Part shown: one piece after another, positions 1-7,416 of the stretch | How the letters are laid out: every line of letters begins with the position of its first letter | Numbering within the stretch: the first letter of the stretch is position 1 | NCBI GenBank assembly: GCA_947443815.1 | Contig: CANEXR010000010.1 | Coordinates: 1-22,869 of the forward strand | Origin: Flavobacteriaceae bacterium | GTDB taxonomy: Bacteria; Bacteroidota; Bacteroidia; Flavobacteriales; Flavobacteriaceae | Length of the DNA stretch: 22,869 nucleotides | Direction of reading: 5' to 3' | Program-made: the position numbers and the translations under genes | The notes under the pieces: generated by a model | Told to the model about the DNA's origin: nothing | The model's database searches: none | What the model saw: the letters and a program-made list of their open reading frames with translations, nothing else

Positions 1-1
1 C

Positions 2-226
2 TTTGCTCCAAGAAGAGAAGGTTCTGGAGGCGGAGGTTTTAGAAGCGATCGAAATTCAGCTCCAAGAGAAGGTGGTTTCAGAAGCGACAGAGGATCTGCT
101 CCAAGAAGAGAAGGTGGTTTTTCATCAGACAGAGCGGCTAGAAATGAAGGTAGTTCAGATAGAGCTCCAAGACGTTCGGAAAGCTTTGGTGATGCACCAA
201 GACCAAGAAGACCAAGAAGAGACTAA
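2..226 (+). CDS. Arg/Gly-rich C-terminal tail of a probable RNA-binding protein (partial, 5' end outside window)
   Basis: Reading from base 2 gives 74 residues made of imperfect repeats around APRREGGFRSDRG, ending in PRPRRPRRD before a TAA. This is a disordered RG/RS-rich tail. In flavobacteria such tails occur on DEAD-box RNA helicases and on large-subunit pseudouridine synthases, where they bind RNA non-specifically; that is family knowledge. The catalytic domain is outside the window, so I cannot choose between them. The repeat is also visible in the DNA: the core ccaagaagagaaggt and close variants recur near 8, 61 and 101. An overlapping open frame at 3-239 gives an acidic Glu/Gln/Val-rich product; it is a shadow created by the purine-rich repeats. 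Confidence 0.7.
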   Translation, partial: FAPRREGSGGGGFRSDRNSAPREGGFRSDRGSAPRREGGFSSDRAARNEGSSDRAPRRSESFGDAPRPRRPRRD

Positions 227-312
227 CACTTTTTGTTAATTTTCTTATAATAATACTGAAACTACAAAATATTTAATCCTGATTTACTACTTTTAAAGTT
301 TTAAATCAGCTT

Positions 313-1080
313 ATGAAATATTTTGTAGTTTTCTTTTTTTTGCTACTTTCGGCAACTATAGTTGCACAAGACATTGAACCTTCTCAAAAGGTTACTGGAA
401 TAATCGTTAATGATAACACCAATCTCCCATTATCAGGTGTAAATATTATTAACATTAATAAAGTTAGAGGCGCAACATCAGATTCTAATGGATATTTTGA
501 AATCAATGTGCAACTCAATGATACTTTGCATTTCACCATTTTAGGTTTTCAATCGCTACGGGTAAGAGTTACAAATGACTGGATAAAAAACAAAGCTACC
601 AGAATTCATCTTACCGAAAAAGCAATTGCACTCGAAGAAGTAATCATTAGACCTTTCAACTTAACAGGTTATCTTGAAATCGACACAAAATTAATCCCCA
701 CAAAAGAAAATTACCGTTACAGTATTTCTGGTTTAACTCAAGGATATGAAGCGGGCGAATATTCTCCAAATGCTTTTGGACGTGTTCTAGGATCTATCTT
801 CAATCCAGCCGATATGCTATATAATTTTTTTGGAAACAAACCCAAAGAACTTAAAAAGCTAAAAGAAATGAAGAAAGATGATACGGTTAGAAACCTATTA
901 GAATCTAAATTTGACCGAGAGACAATCGCTGTCCTTTTAGGTGTAGATGTCAAAGAAATAGCCGAAATATTGCAACGCTGTAATTACTCCGAATCTTTTA
1001 TACAAACTGCAAATGATCTTCAAATCATGGATGCCATTAGTGGATGTTACGAAGAATACAAAATATTGAAGAAAAAATAA
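313..1080 (+). CDS. Secreted protein with CarboxypepD_reg-like domain
   Basis: A 255-residue protein. Residues 1-19 form a signal peptide (short charged start, FVVFFFLLL core, AQ at the cleavage point), so it is exported. Residues about 27-110 match the CarboxypepD_reg-like beta-sandwich seen at the N-terminus of SusC/TonB-dependent receptors (VTGIIVNDNTNLPLSGVNI, then SDSNGYFEI, ending in ALEEVIIRPF). No plug or barrel follows. The remaining ~145 residues are mostly charged and probably helical, with no family I recognise. It stands alone: the upstream gene is unrelated and an intrinsic terminator follows. The function is unknown. A small periplasmic or lipoprotein-like accessory factor is possible, but the N-terminus shows no lipobox cysteine. 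The domain call is sure; the role is not. Confidence 0.8.
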   Translation: MKYFVVFFFLLLSATIVAQDIEPSQKVTGIIVNDNTNLPLSGVNIININKVRGATSDSNGYFEINVQLNDTLHFTILGFQSLRVRVTNDWIKNKATRIHLTEKAIALEEVIIRPFNLTGYLEIDTKLIPTKENYRYSISGLTQGYEAGEYSPNAFGRVLGSIFNPADMLYNFFGNKPKELKKLKEMKKDDTVRNLLESKFDRETIAVLLGVDVKEIAEILQRCNYSESFIQTANDLQIMDAISGCYEEYKILKKK

Positions 1081-1128
1081 TTTTTGCAAACCCTCATTTG
1101 CCTTTTTTTAACCTTCAAAAAATACATC

Positions 1129-1165
1129 AAATCCCTAATTTTTATGAATTGGGGATTTTTATTTT
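1129..1165 (+). terminator. Intrinsic terminator
   Basis: The arms 1129-1140 and 1147-1158 pair as a 12-bp stem (AAATCCCTAATT with AATTGGGGATTT, one G-U pair) around a 6-nt loop, followed by TTTTT-A-TTTT. It lies 49 nt after the stop of the CarboxypepD_reg-like gene and before the cupin gene, so it should end the upstream transcript. Confidence 0.8.
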
Positions 1166-1196
1166 AAACTCAATTTCAAAATTTAATTGAAAAAAA

Positions 1197-1535
1197 ATGT
1201 CTAAAATACCTTTTCAAAATATCGACTGGAACAAAATAGAAAAAACAGAACATCAAGGCACAACAGGAGTTGCACATTGGCAAACGGTTCAATTAGGAGG
1301 ACTTCGAATCCGAAAAGTAAGGTATTCAAAAAATTATTTTGCTGATCATTGGTGTCAAAAAGGCCATATTGTACATTGTCTCGATGGACAATTTATTAGC
1401 GAAATGGAGAACGGAGAACAAGTTGAACTGACTAAAGGAATGACTTATGTAGTTTCTGATGATTTAAGTTCTCATCGTTCCATATCCAAAGGTGGGGTTA
1501 CTTTATTAATTATTGACGGAGCCTTTTTAAAATAA
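1197..1535 (+). CDS. DHCW-motif cupin-fold protein
   Basis: A 112-residue cytoplasmic protein with no signal peptide. It has the shape of a single-domain cupin: a first motif around residues 50-66 (DHWCQKGHIVHCLDGQF) and a second around 78-95 (LTKGMTYVVSDDLSSHRS). His51, His57 and His60 are candidate metal ligands. The family is known only as DHCW-motif cupins, small conserved proteins of unknown substrate, often in Bacteroidota and Proteobacteria. The ATG at 1197 follows an A-rich stretch and comes 31 nt after a terminator, so it probably has its own promoter, although I see no convincing -7 box. I am confident in the fold and have no evidence for a reaction. Confidence 0.75.
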   Translation: MSKIPFQNIDWNKIEKTEHQGTTGVAHWQTVQLGGLRIRKVRYSKNYFADHWCQKGHIVHCLDGQFISEMENGEQVELTKGMTYVVSDDLSSHRSISKGGVTLLIIDGAFLK

Positions 1536-1608
1536 TAGTTCAAGCAAATTAAAATATTATCTCTACATTTACTTATATCAAAACTAAACTTAATTAAATA
1601 CTAATACC

Positions 1609-1719
1609 ATGGCAAAAAGTCAAGACGCTAAAAAGACCGTAAAAAAAGAGCCTCTTAAAACGGCAAAGGAAAAGAAAGAAGAAAAGAGAGAAAAGAAAAA
1701 TAGCCCAAAAAGAGACTAA
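1609..1719 (+). CDS. 36-residue lysine-rich small protein
   Basis: ATG at 1609 opens a 36-codon frame ending in TAA at 1717-1719. The product starts MAKSQDAKKTVKKEP and ends KKNSPKRD. It has 13 Lys and 2 Arg against 7 acidic residues and no hydrophobic core. Length and composition suggest a disordered, nucleic-acid- or ribosome-associated peptide; that is inference. Very similar Lys-rich microproteins occur in Flavobacteriaceae as I recall, but I could not check this. It falls below common ORF length cut-offs, which is a reason it can be missed. The gap to the upstream cupin is 73 nt. The stop codon sits inside the nested inverted repeats at 1702-1806, so its mRNA 3' end is probably structured. 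Confidence 0.6.
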   Translation: MAKSQDAKKTVKKEPLKTAKEKKEEKREKKNSPKRD

Positions 1720-1806
1720 TCATTACTGTTATCAGTCTCAGTATCCGTTTTCCAGCTTAACTAGATTAGTAATTTGGGCTTGAAAACGGAGACTATAGGA
1801 TGAGAC
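1702..1806. repeat. Nested, mutually exclusive inverted repeats between the Lys-rich ORF and pepD
   Basis: Several perfect complementary pairs overlap here. AGCCCAAA (1702-1709) pairs with TTTGGGCT (1773-1780). TCCGTTTTC (1744-1752) pairs with GAAAACGGA (1782-1790). GTCTCA (1735-1740) pairs with TGAGAC (1801-1806), and AGTCTC (1734-1739) pairs alternatively with GAGACT (1713-1718). ACTAAT (1715-1720) pairs with ATTAGT (1765-1770). Some of these exclude each other. It sits between convergent genes, which fits a bidirectional termination or mRNA-stability element, but a clean T-tract is missing. It may also be a copy of a dispersed intergenic repeat; CAGTCTCAGT-type sequence is common between flavobacterial genes in my recollection. 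Confidence 0.5.
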
Positions 1807-1815
1807 TAAAAAATC

Positions 1816-3279
1816 TTATTTAACTGGAATATTTTCTAAAATTTCTAACAAAAATTTCCAGAATTTCTGAGCAGAAGAAATACTTGCTCTTTCATCAGGA
1901 GAATGTGCTCCTTGTATTGTTGGTCCAAAAGAAATCATATCCATATCCGGATAATTAGTCCCTAAAATTCCACATTCAAGACCTGCATGACAAGCTACTA
2001 CTTTTGGTTTTTCATTATTTTGTCTTTCGTAAATTCCAACTAAAACATCTAATATCTCTGATTTTGAATTAGGAGTCCAACCTGGATAAGAACCTGAAAA
2101 TTCCACTTCGCAACCCATTAATTCAAATGCAGAACGCAATGCGTTGGCTAAGTCAAATTTAGAAGTTTCCACAGAAGAACGGGTTAAACATTGTACAGAA
2201 AGCTGTCCATCGCCAACAATAACTTTGGCGATATTATTGGATGTTTCCACTAAATCATCAAAATCGGCACTCATTCTATACACACCATTATGTGCTGTAT
2301 ATAATGCTCTTACAAAATAAAACTGCGCTATTGAAGGCATCACTTTTGCGGGAACAGTTTCTAATTTTTCGAAAACAACTTCTAGATTGGGTTCTGTAGT
2401 TTTAAACTCAACTTTGATTTCGTTTACAATTTGTTGCATATCAAATACAAAAGCTTCATCGTACACTTCGGCAATAATAACTTTTGCGATACTTTCCCGC
2501 GGAATAGCATTACGCAAACTTCCTCCTTGTATTTGGGCGATTTGCAAACCAAAATTATCAAAACCATCAAATAATAATCGGTTCATTATTTTATTTGCAT
2601 TCCCTAAACCTTTATGAATATCTATTCCTGAATGTCCGCCTTTCAATCCTTTTACAGTAATGGAGTATCCAACAGATCCTTCTGGGGTTTGCTCTTCATC
2701 ATATTCTGCTGTTGCAGTAACATCAATTCCTCCTGCGCAGCCAATATCAATTTCATCATCTTCCTCGGTATCTAAATTCAACAGAATTTGTCCCTGAAGC
2801 ACACCTCCTTTTAAGTTCAAAGCACCTGTCATTCCCGTTTCTTCATCAATCGTAAATAATGCTTCAATAGCAGGATGTTGGATATCTTTACTTTCTAAAA
2901 TAGCCATAATTGCAGCTACTCCAAGACCATTATCAGCTCCAAGTGTAGTCCCTTTAGCGCGAACCCAATCTCCATCAACATACATATCAATTCCTTGAGT
3001 GTCAAAATCAAAAATGGTATCGGCATTTTTTTGATGTACCATATCCAAATGCCCTTGAAGTACAAGAGCTTTACGGTTTTCCATTCCAGGAGTGGCTGGT
3101 TTGCGGATAATTACGTTTCTAATTTCATCTTCAAAAGTTTCTAACCCCAGACTTGTTCCAAAATTTTTCATAAATTCGATAACACGCTCTTCTTTTTTAG
3201 AAGGTCGAGGTACGGCGTTTAAATCGGCAAATTTATTCCACAGTGCTTTTGGTTCTAGATTTCTTATTTCTTGGCTCAT
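1816..3279 (-). CDS. pepD: Aminoacyl-histidine dipeptidase PepD (M20 family)
   Basis: A 487-residue zinc dipeptidase of the M20C/PepD type, the usual length for the family. It hydrolyses Xaa-His and other dipeptides in the cytoplasm. Metal-site motifs are all present: GHLDM (His77, Asp79), GADNGLG (bridging Asp116), DEETG (catalytic Glu146, ligand Glu147), LNLDTEE (Asp170) and a late GAHSPDE (ligand His). The lid/dimerisation domain (roughly 190-390) includes KGLKGGHSGIDIHKG. There is no signal peptide. The ATG at 3279 is preceded by a TAACTTTG -7 box at 3321-3314. The gene is convergent with the small Lys-rich ORF and divergent from the DUF3810 gene. No lesion seen. Confidence 0.95.
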   Translation of the reverse strand: MSQEIRNLEPKALWNKFADLNAVPRPSKKEERVIEFMKNFGTSLGLETFEDEIRNVIIRKPATPGMENRKALVLQGHLDMVHQKNADTIFDFDTQGIDMYVDGDWVRAKGTTLGADNGLGVAAIMAILESKDIQHPAIEALFTIDEETGMTGALNLKGGVLQGQILLNLDTEEDDEIDIGCAGGIDVTATAEYDEEQTPEGSVGYSITVKGLKGGHSGIDIHKGLGNANKIMNRLLFDGFDNFGLQIAQIQGGSLRNAIPRESIAKVIIAEVYDEAFVFDMQQIVNEIKVEFKTTEPNLEVVFEKLETVPAKVMPSIAQFYFVRALYTAHNGVYRMSADFDDLVETSNNIAKVIVGDGQLSVQCLTRSSVETSKFDLANALRSAFELMGCEVEFSGSYPGWTPNSKSEILDVLVGIYERQNNEKPKVVACHAGLECGILGTNYPDMDMISFGPTIQGAHSPDERASISSAQKFWKFLLEILENIPVK

Positions 3280-3313
3280 TTATTTTTGTTTGATGTTTAA
3301 CATTTTCAGTTGT

Positions 3314-3321
3314 CAAAGTTA
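3314..3321 (-). promoter_or_regulatory. Putative -7 box (TAnnTTTG) for pepD
   Basis: TAACTTTG on the minus strand matches the Bacteroidota sigma-A -7 consensus TAnnTTTG exactly, 34 nt before the pepD ATG. I see no clear TTG -33 element at the usual 17-23 nt spacing, so the call rests on the -7 box and position. Confidence 0.5.
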
Positions 3322-3389
3322 CAAAGTTTATATTCTTTTTGATACTAATTGATATTGTAATTATATTTACAGTAATAAAAATTCACAGT

Positions 3390-4454
3390 GTGCAATCAAA
3401 ATATTTTCTTCCTTCTTTTCTTCTTGTTCAAATAGTTGTGTTGCAGATTATTCCTTTCTTTCCAGAATTTATAGAACAAATCTATAGTACTGGTTTCTAT
3501 CCTATAGTTTCAAATTTTTTAAGAAATATTTTTGGCAGAATTCCTTTTTCGGCTGGAGATTGCATTTATTTTATTGTAATACTAGTTCTTGCAAAATGGT
3601 TTTGGAGCAAACGCAAATCTTGGAAATTAGAATGGAAAAATAATATTTTAAGTATTCTAAGTTTTGTTTCTGTCTTTTACTTTTTGTTTCATGTACTTTG
3701 GGGATTCAACTATTATCGGCAGCCTCTTTTTGAAAAAATGAAAATTGAAAACGATTATACGGATATCGATTTATTGATTTTTACCAAAAAATTAATTTTA
3801 AAAACAAATGCTATTCAGTTACAAATTACAAAAAATAAGCAGTCAAAAGTTGTCTTTCCTTATACTCAGGAACAGGTTTTTGAAATGAATTTAAATGGAT
3901 ATAAAAATGTATCAAATAACTACCCCTCCTTTTCATATACAAATTTGAGTGCTAAAAAATCCATTTTTAGTTTGCCGCTAACCTATATGGGTTTTGGCGG
4001 TTATTTGAATCCATTTACCAATGAGGCCCAAGTTAATTATTTGATGCCAATGTATAATTCTCCAACTACAAGTTGTCATGAAATGGCACATCAAATAGGT
4101 TATGCAAGTGAAAGTGAATGTAATTTTATTGGTTTTTTAGCTTCCGTTAAAAATGATAATTTATATTTTCAATATTCGGGTTACAGTATGGCATTACGTT
4201 ATTGCTTAGGCAACTGGCAAGTTCGCAATGAAAAGGTGTTCAAACAATTATTAAAAAAAATTCATCCTGGTATTCTGAAAAACTATCAAGAGAGTGAGGA
4301 TTTTTGGAAACAATACCAAACACCTATTGAAACTGGTTTTCATACCTTTTATGACAATTTTCTAAAATTAAACCAACAAAAAGATGGGATGGAAGGCTAT
4401 AGCAAATTTGTAAATTTGATGGTCAATTTTTACCCAAAAAACCAAGATTTATAG
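3390..4454 (+). CDS. DUF3810 family membrane protein with HExxH motif
   Basis: Starting at GTG 3390 this gives 354 residues. The N-terminal ~125 residues hold three membrane segments (FLLVQIVVLQIIPFF, CIYFIVILVLAKWFW, ILSFVSVFYFLFHVLWGF). A large soluble domain follows, with the family signature TSCHEMAHQIGYASESECNF. This contains HExxH (His230, Glu231, His234) and nearby acidic residues, as in zinc metallopeptidases. DUF3810 has no established activity to my knowledge; a membrane-anchored peptidase is inference. The frame stays open upstream to a TTG at 3339, but residues before GTG look unlike the family start, whereas the segment after it (QSKYFLPSFLLVQ) resembles it. There is no ATG near. 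The start is therefore uncertain. It converges on the polyketide synthase pseudogene 38 nt downstream. Confidence 0.8.
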   Translation: MQSKYFLPSFLLVQIVVLQIIPFFPEFIEQIYSTGFYPIVSNFLRNIFGRIPFSAGDCIYFIVILVLAKWFWSKRKSWKLEWKNNILSILSFVSVFYFLFHVLWGFNYYRQPLFEKMKIENDYTDIDLLIFTKKLILKTNAIQLQITKNKQSKVVFPYTQEQVFEMNLNGYKNVSNNYPSFSYTNLSAKKSIFSLPLTYMGFGGYLNPFTNEAQVNYLMPMYNSPTTSCHEMAHQIGYASESECNFIGFLASVKNDNLYFQYSGYSMALRYCLGNWQVRNEKVFKQLLKKIHPGILKNYQESEDFWKQYQTPIETGFHTFYDNFLKLNQQKDGMEGYSKFVNLMVNFYPKNQDL

Positions 4455-4492
4455 AAAACAACTTCTTAAGATATTAAAAAATCCTTTTCTAA

Positions 4493-5708
4493 TTATATTT
4501 TTTCTAATAGCAAACCAGTAGCCGTAAGTCCAGGTCCAAATGCCATGGCGACGATTTTGGTTCCTGAAACTAAGCTAGTATCATTCACAATTTCGTTTAA
4601 AATATGAGGAATTGTATCCGAAGACATATTCCCTTGGCGACGTAATATAGTATAAGACCAACTTGCTTGCTCTTTTGACAATCCTATTGCCTCTATAACA
4701 TAATCAAATAATTTTTGGCCCTCCAGGATGAATTGCAAAATGCATTTTTGTTTTTTGATTATCAAGATCAATTGAAGCTTTCTTGCAAAGTGTTGTTAAA
4801 AAAGGTTTTATATTTTTGCGAATAAAAACAGGAACACGTTTGGAAAGAGTCATCAAAAAATTATATTCCCCTAAATCCCAAGACATATCCTCTAAGGAAT
4901 CTGGAATAATAACTTCATGAGCGGCGAGAATTCGGAGTCCTTTTTTATCAGGAAATGATGCGTCTTTAAGAAATGATTCTTCATCAAATAAGGAATATCC
5001 AATAAAACCATCTGCAAAAAGAGAACAAATCATGGTATTTGAATTAGAAAACTCAACCAAATTAAGGTGAGCAGAAAGCAACTCTGTATGAATGACATCC
5101 ACTCTTCCGTGATTTTCACTAGTGCATAGTAAACTACGTCCTGTACGTATTGCAGGAAAGGCACCATAACATCCCATGTGATGGAATGGGTAACTTGCAC
5201 CGTTTCCCAATCTCTTTCTATTACTGCTTCCTGAGCAACACTTGGAGAAGAATAACCAGAGCAAGTAACATGTATAAGATTTTCGGGGCTTGTATTGGTA
5301 TTGGCATAAAATTCATCAAAAAACAAATCCCATTTTCCTTTTAAACCATTCCATTCGTACCTCTATTTTAGGGCCATAAAGATTTCCAGGTTTGATTTCA
5401 AAACCGGGTGGAAAATGATATTCAGAAGGTAAGGTAATATCCATTTCATTTTCGATAAAATGCTCAACTTCTTCAAAAATCAAAATTTGCCTGCTATTGA
5501 TACTTTCTGATGAAACGGAGTATTTATCTACATGCTCAGAGATAGACTCAAAAGATACTGACTCCATAGTATCAATTTCAGAACTACTCGATTGTGGGAG
5601 ATTTTGAAAATGATACTATAAAAATTTAGTGTATTGATTGTGCTTTGTCTGGTCTATTAATTTCCCTACCAAAATGGGATGAAAATTAGAAAGAATAACG
5701 CTTTTCAT
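4493..5708 (-). pseudogene. Type III polyketide synthase (chalcone synthase-like), broken by one stop and three frameshifts
   Basis: The original start is probably ATG 5708 (MKSVILSNFHPILVGK). An in-frame TAG at 5618-5616 interrupts it after 30 codons, then the same frame resumes (YHFQNLPQSSSSEIDTMES). Three frame changes follow: an apparent extra base in the A-run near 5333-5342 (joins EWFKRK to WDLFFDEF), a missing base near 5180-5187 (joins VTHS to YHMGCYGAFPAIR) and an extra T near 4706-4708 (joins HPGGPKII to DYVIEAIGL). Joined, the product is about 405 residues. The catalytic Cys (MGCYGAFPA), His (FAIHPGGPK) and Asn (RRQGNMSSDT) are all still visible, as is the C-terminal AFGPGLTATGLL. 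Intact family members condense malonyl-CoA units onto acyl-CoA starters. No tailoring genes (methyltransferase, oxygenase) are adjacent. Sequencing error could explain single indels but hardly four lesions in one gene when all neighbours are clean. Confidence 0.9.
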
Positions 5709-5783
5709 TAATTAAAAACTATGTTAGTTTTATAAAATAGTATTACAAAAAAACAGTGTTTATTTGTACCGTAAGAATGCAAT

Positions 5784-5827
5784 CACAACTTTTCATTTAC
5801 TTTTATTAAAGTGAAAATTATGTTGTG
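5784..5827. repeat. Imperfect A/T-rich hairpin between ndh and the PKS pseudogene
   Basis: CACAAC (5784-5789) pairs with GTTGTG (5822-5827), and inside it ACTTT-TATT-AAAGT and TTTTCA/GAAAA form further pairs. The surrounding 233-nt gap (5709-5941) is very A/T-rich and holds no ORF I can support. A second short palindrome, AAAACTA-TGT-TAGTTTT, lies about 10 nt upstream of the PKS ATG. The role is unknown; it may be the ndh transcript end or chance in A/T-rich DNA. Confidence 0.3.
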
Positions 5828-5941
5828 TTTTTGTGAATTAATTTAAAAAAACGAAGTCAAAAAAAAATGTTATTGTTACAAAAAAAGCGGTTCCTACAAT
5901 TGCAATCGAATTAAAAATTAAATTTTATAATAGTTTTTTTT

Positions 5942-7246
5942 TTAAATTTCGTCAGTTGTGAATGTGGTAAAACTTTTCTTTTTAAATGGTCGGATAATCA
6001 ATCGCCCTTCACGGTCAAAACGAATGTAATTATAAACCCAATTCAGGAAGACTACAGCTTTATTTTTGAAACCAATTAAAGAGAACAAATGCACAAACAT
6101 CCATACAAACCATGCGAAAACACCATTAAAATGATATTTAGGCAAATCTACTACAGCTTTATTACGTCCTATGGTTGCCATGGCACCTTTGTCATTATAA
6201 TCAAAAGCCTGCATGGGTATTTTTTCAATTAATTTAATGATGTTTTCACTCAACAATTTCCCTTGTTGTATGGCAGGTTGCGCCATCATGGGATGTCCTT
6301 GTGGATAGTCTTGTGTTTCCATAACTGCGATATCACCAATGGCAAAAATAGTGTCATAGCCCGCAACTTGGTTGTATTGGTTTACTCGAATGCGTTCTAC
6401 TTTTTCAACTAATGAACTAGCGTCTAATCCTGCAACAGCTGCGCCTTGAACACCTGCAGTCCAGATTACGGTTGCGGTTTCAAAAGTTAGATCAGAATTA
6501 GTGGTAATGGTTCGACCATCATAATTAGTTACGCGAACATTTTTCCAAATTTTTACGCCTAGGTCAATTAAAAATTTTTCGGCGGCATTTGAAGCGTCTT
6601 CACTCATCATATTTAGAATTCGATTGCCACTTTGAATGAGGTTTATTTCCATTTTGGTTATGTCCAAATCAGGGTAATCTTTTTGCAAAATAGCTTTTTT
6701 CATTTCGGCTAAAGCTCCTGCTAACTCAACACCTGTGGGTCCGGCACCTACGAGTACAAAACTTATTAGGCTTTTTTGTTCCGCAATATCAGTGGTTAAA
6801 ACAGCTTGTTCAAAATTTTCGAGAATCAAACTTCGAATATTAAGTGATTCTGGTATGGTTTTCATAGACATACTGTTACGCTCAATTTCTTTATTACCAA
6901 AATAATTGGTTTTAGACCCTGTGGCTATCACGAGATAATCATAATGGAGTTCGCCAATCTCTGCAATGACTTTTTGGTTTATGGTATCAATTTCTGTTAC
7001 TGTTGTGAGTCTGAAATATACCTCTTCAAATTCTTGAATTACTTTCCGAATGGGATAAGCAATGGATCCAGCTTCGAGTCCGCCGGTGGCAACTTGATAC
7101 AAAAGCGGTTGAAAGGTGTGGTAATTGTGTTTGTCTAAGAGTACGACTTGAACGTTTTTGTTTTTAAGTTTTTTGACCAATTCGAGTCCTGCAAAACCTC
7201 CACCAATGATTACTATTCTGGGATTTGATGATTGTGGGATGTTCAT
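5942..7246 (-). CDS. ndh: Type II NADH:quinone oxidoreductase (NDH-2)
   Basis: A 434-residue single-subunit flavoprotein that oxidises NADH and reduces menaquinone at the inner face of the cytoplasmic membrane without pumping protons. The FAD-binding Rossmann motif is at residues 11-38 (IVIIGGGFAGLELVKKL, then LLD), followed by NYHTFQPLLYQVATGGL (42-57), typical of NDH-2. The NAD-binding Rossmann motif is VLVGAGPTGVELAG (164-177). The second FAD contact is IFAIGDIAVM (300-309), and the quinone-site motif AQPAIQQG is at 322-329. The C-terminal hydrophobic stretch (about 375-405, FAWFVWMFVHLFSLIGF) fits membrane attachment. Length is normal for the family and no residue is missing. A promoter with both boxes lies upstream. 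It is transcribed alone. Confidence 0.93.
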   Translation of the reverse strand: MNIPQSSNPRIVIIGGGFAGLELVKKLKNKNVQVVLLDKHNYHTFQPLLYQVATGGLEAGSIAYPIRKVIQEFEEVYFRLTTVTEIDTINQKVIAEIGELHYDYLVIATGSKTNYFGNKEIERNSMSMKTIPESLNIRSLILENFEQAVLTTDIAEQKSLISFVLVGAGPTGVELAGALAEMKKAILQKDYPDLDITKMEINLIQSGNRILNMMSEDASNAAEKFLIDLGVKIWKNVRVTNYDGRTITTNSDLTFETATVIWTAGVQGAAVAGLDASSLVEKVERIRVNQYNQVAGYDTIFAIGDIAVMETQDYPQGHPMMAQPAIQQGKLLSENIIKLIEKIPMQAFDYNDKGAMATIGRNKAVVDLPKYHFNGVFAWFVWMFVHLFSLIGFKNKAVVFLNWVYNYIRFDREGRLIIRPFKKKSFTTFTTDEI

Positions 7247-7277
7247 TTAGCTAAAGTATTTCAGAGTTGTAGAGAAT

Positions 7278-7311
7278 CAAAGATACAAAGTTTGTGGATT
7301 AGAATATTCAA
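7278..7311 (-). promoter_or_regulatory. Putative sigma-A promoter for ndh
   Basis: On the minus strand TTG (7311-7309) and TATCTTTG (7285-7278) are separated by 23 nt, matching the flavobacterial TTG-N17-23-TAnnTTTG pattern. The -7 box ends 31 nt before the ndh ATG. Confidence 0.55.
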
Positions 7312-7416
7312 CTTATGGGTATTAAAAAAATCACCTTCTTGTTGGAATTGAATAAAGAAAAGTCAACGTAAGAATCCTAATGCATTTTTTTGTTAGGTAT
7401 TGCAAAAGTTATACAT

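Noticed and set aside
3..239. Open frame giving a Glu/Gln/Val-rich 78-residue product
   Set aside because: It is one base out of frame with the Arg/Gly-rich repeat tail starting at base 2, whose codons give a recognisable low-complexity RNA-binding tail. The acidic frame is a by-product of purine repeats.
3339..3389. Upstream TTG start for the DUF3810 gene
   Set aside because: The added residues resemble no family N-terminus and overlap the pepD promoter region. GTG 3390 fits better, although neither is certain.
4493..5567. Four separate small minus-strand genes
   Set aside because: Their products are consecutive pieces of one type III PKS, and each join restores family motifs, so they are fragments of one pseudogene.
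4493..5708. PKS breaks as pure sequencing error
   Set aside because: Four lesions including a base-substitution-type stop cluster in one gene, while every other long gene in the window is intact. Error stays possible for single indels but is not the simplest reading.
5709..5941. Possible small gene in the gap between ndh and the PKS pseudogene
   Set aside because: Every frame is short and A/T-driven, with no recognisable product. Only weak hairpins are seen.
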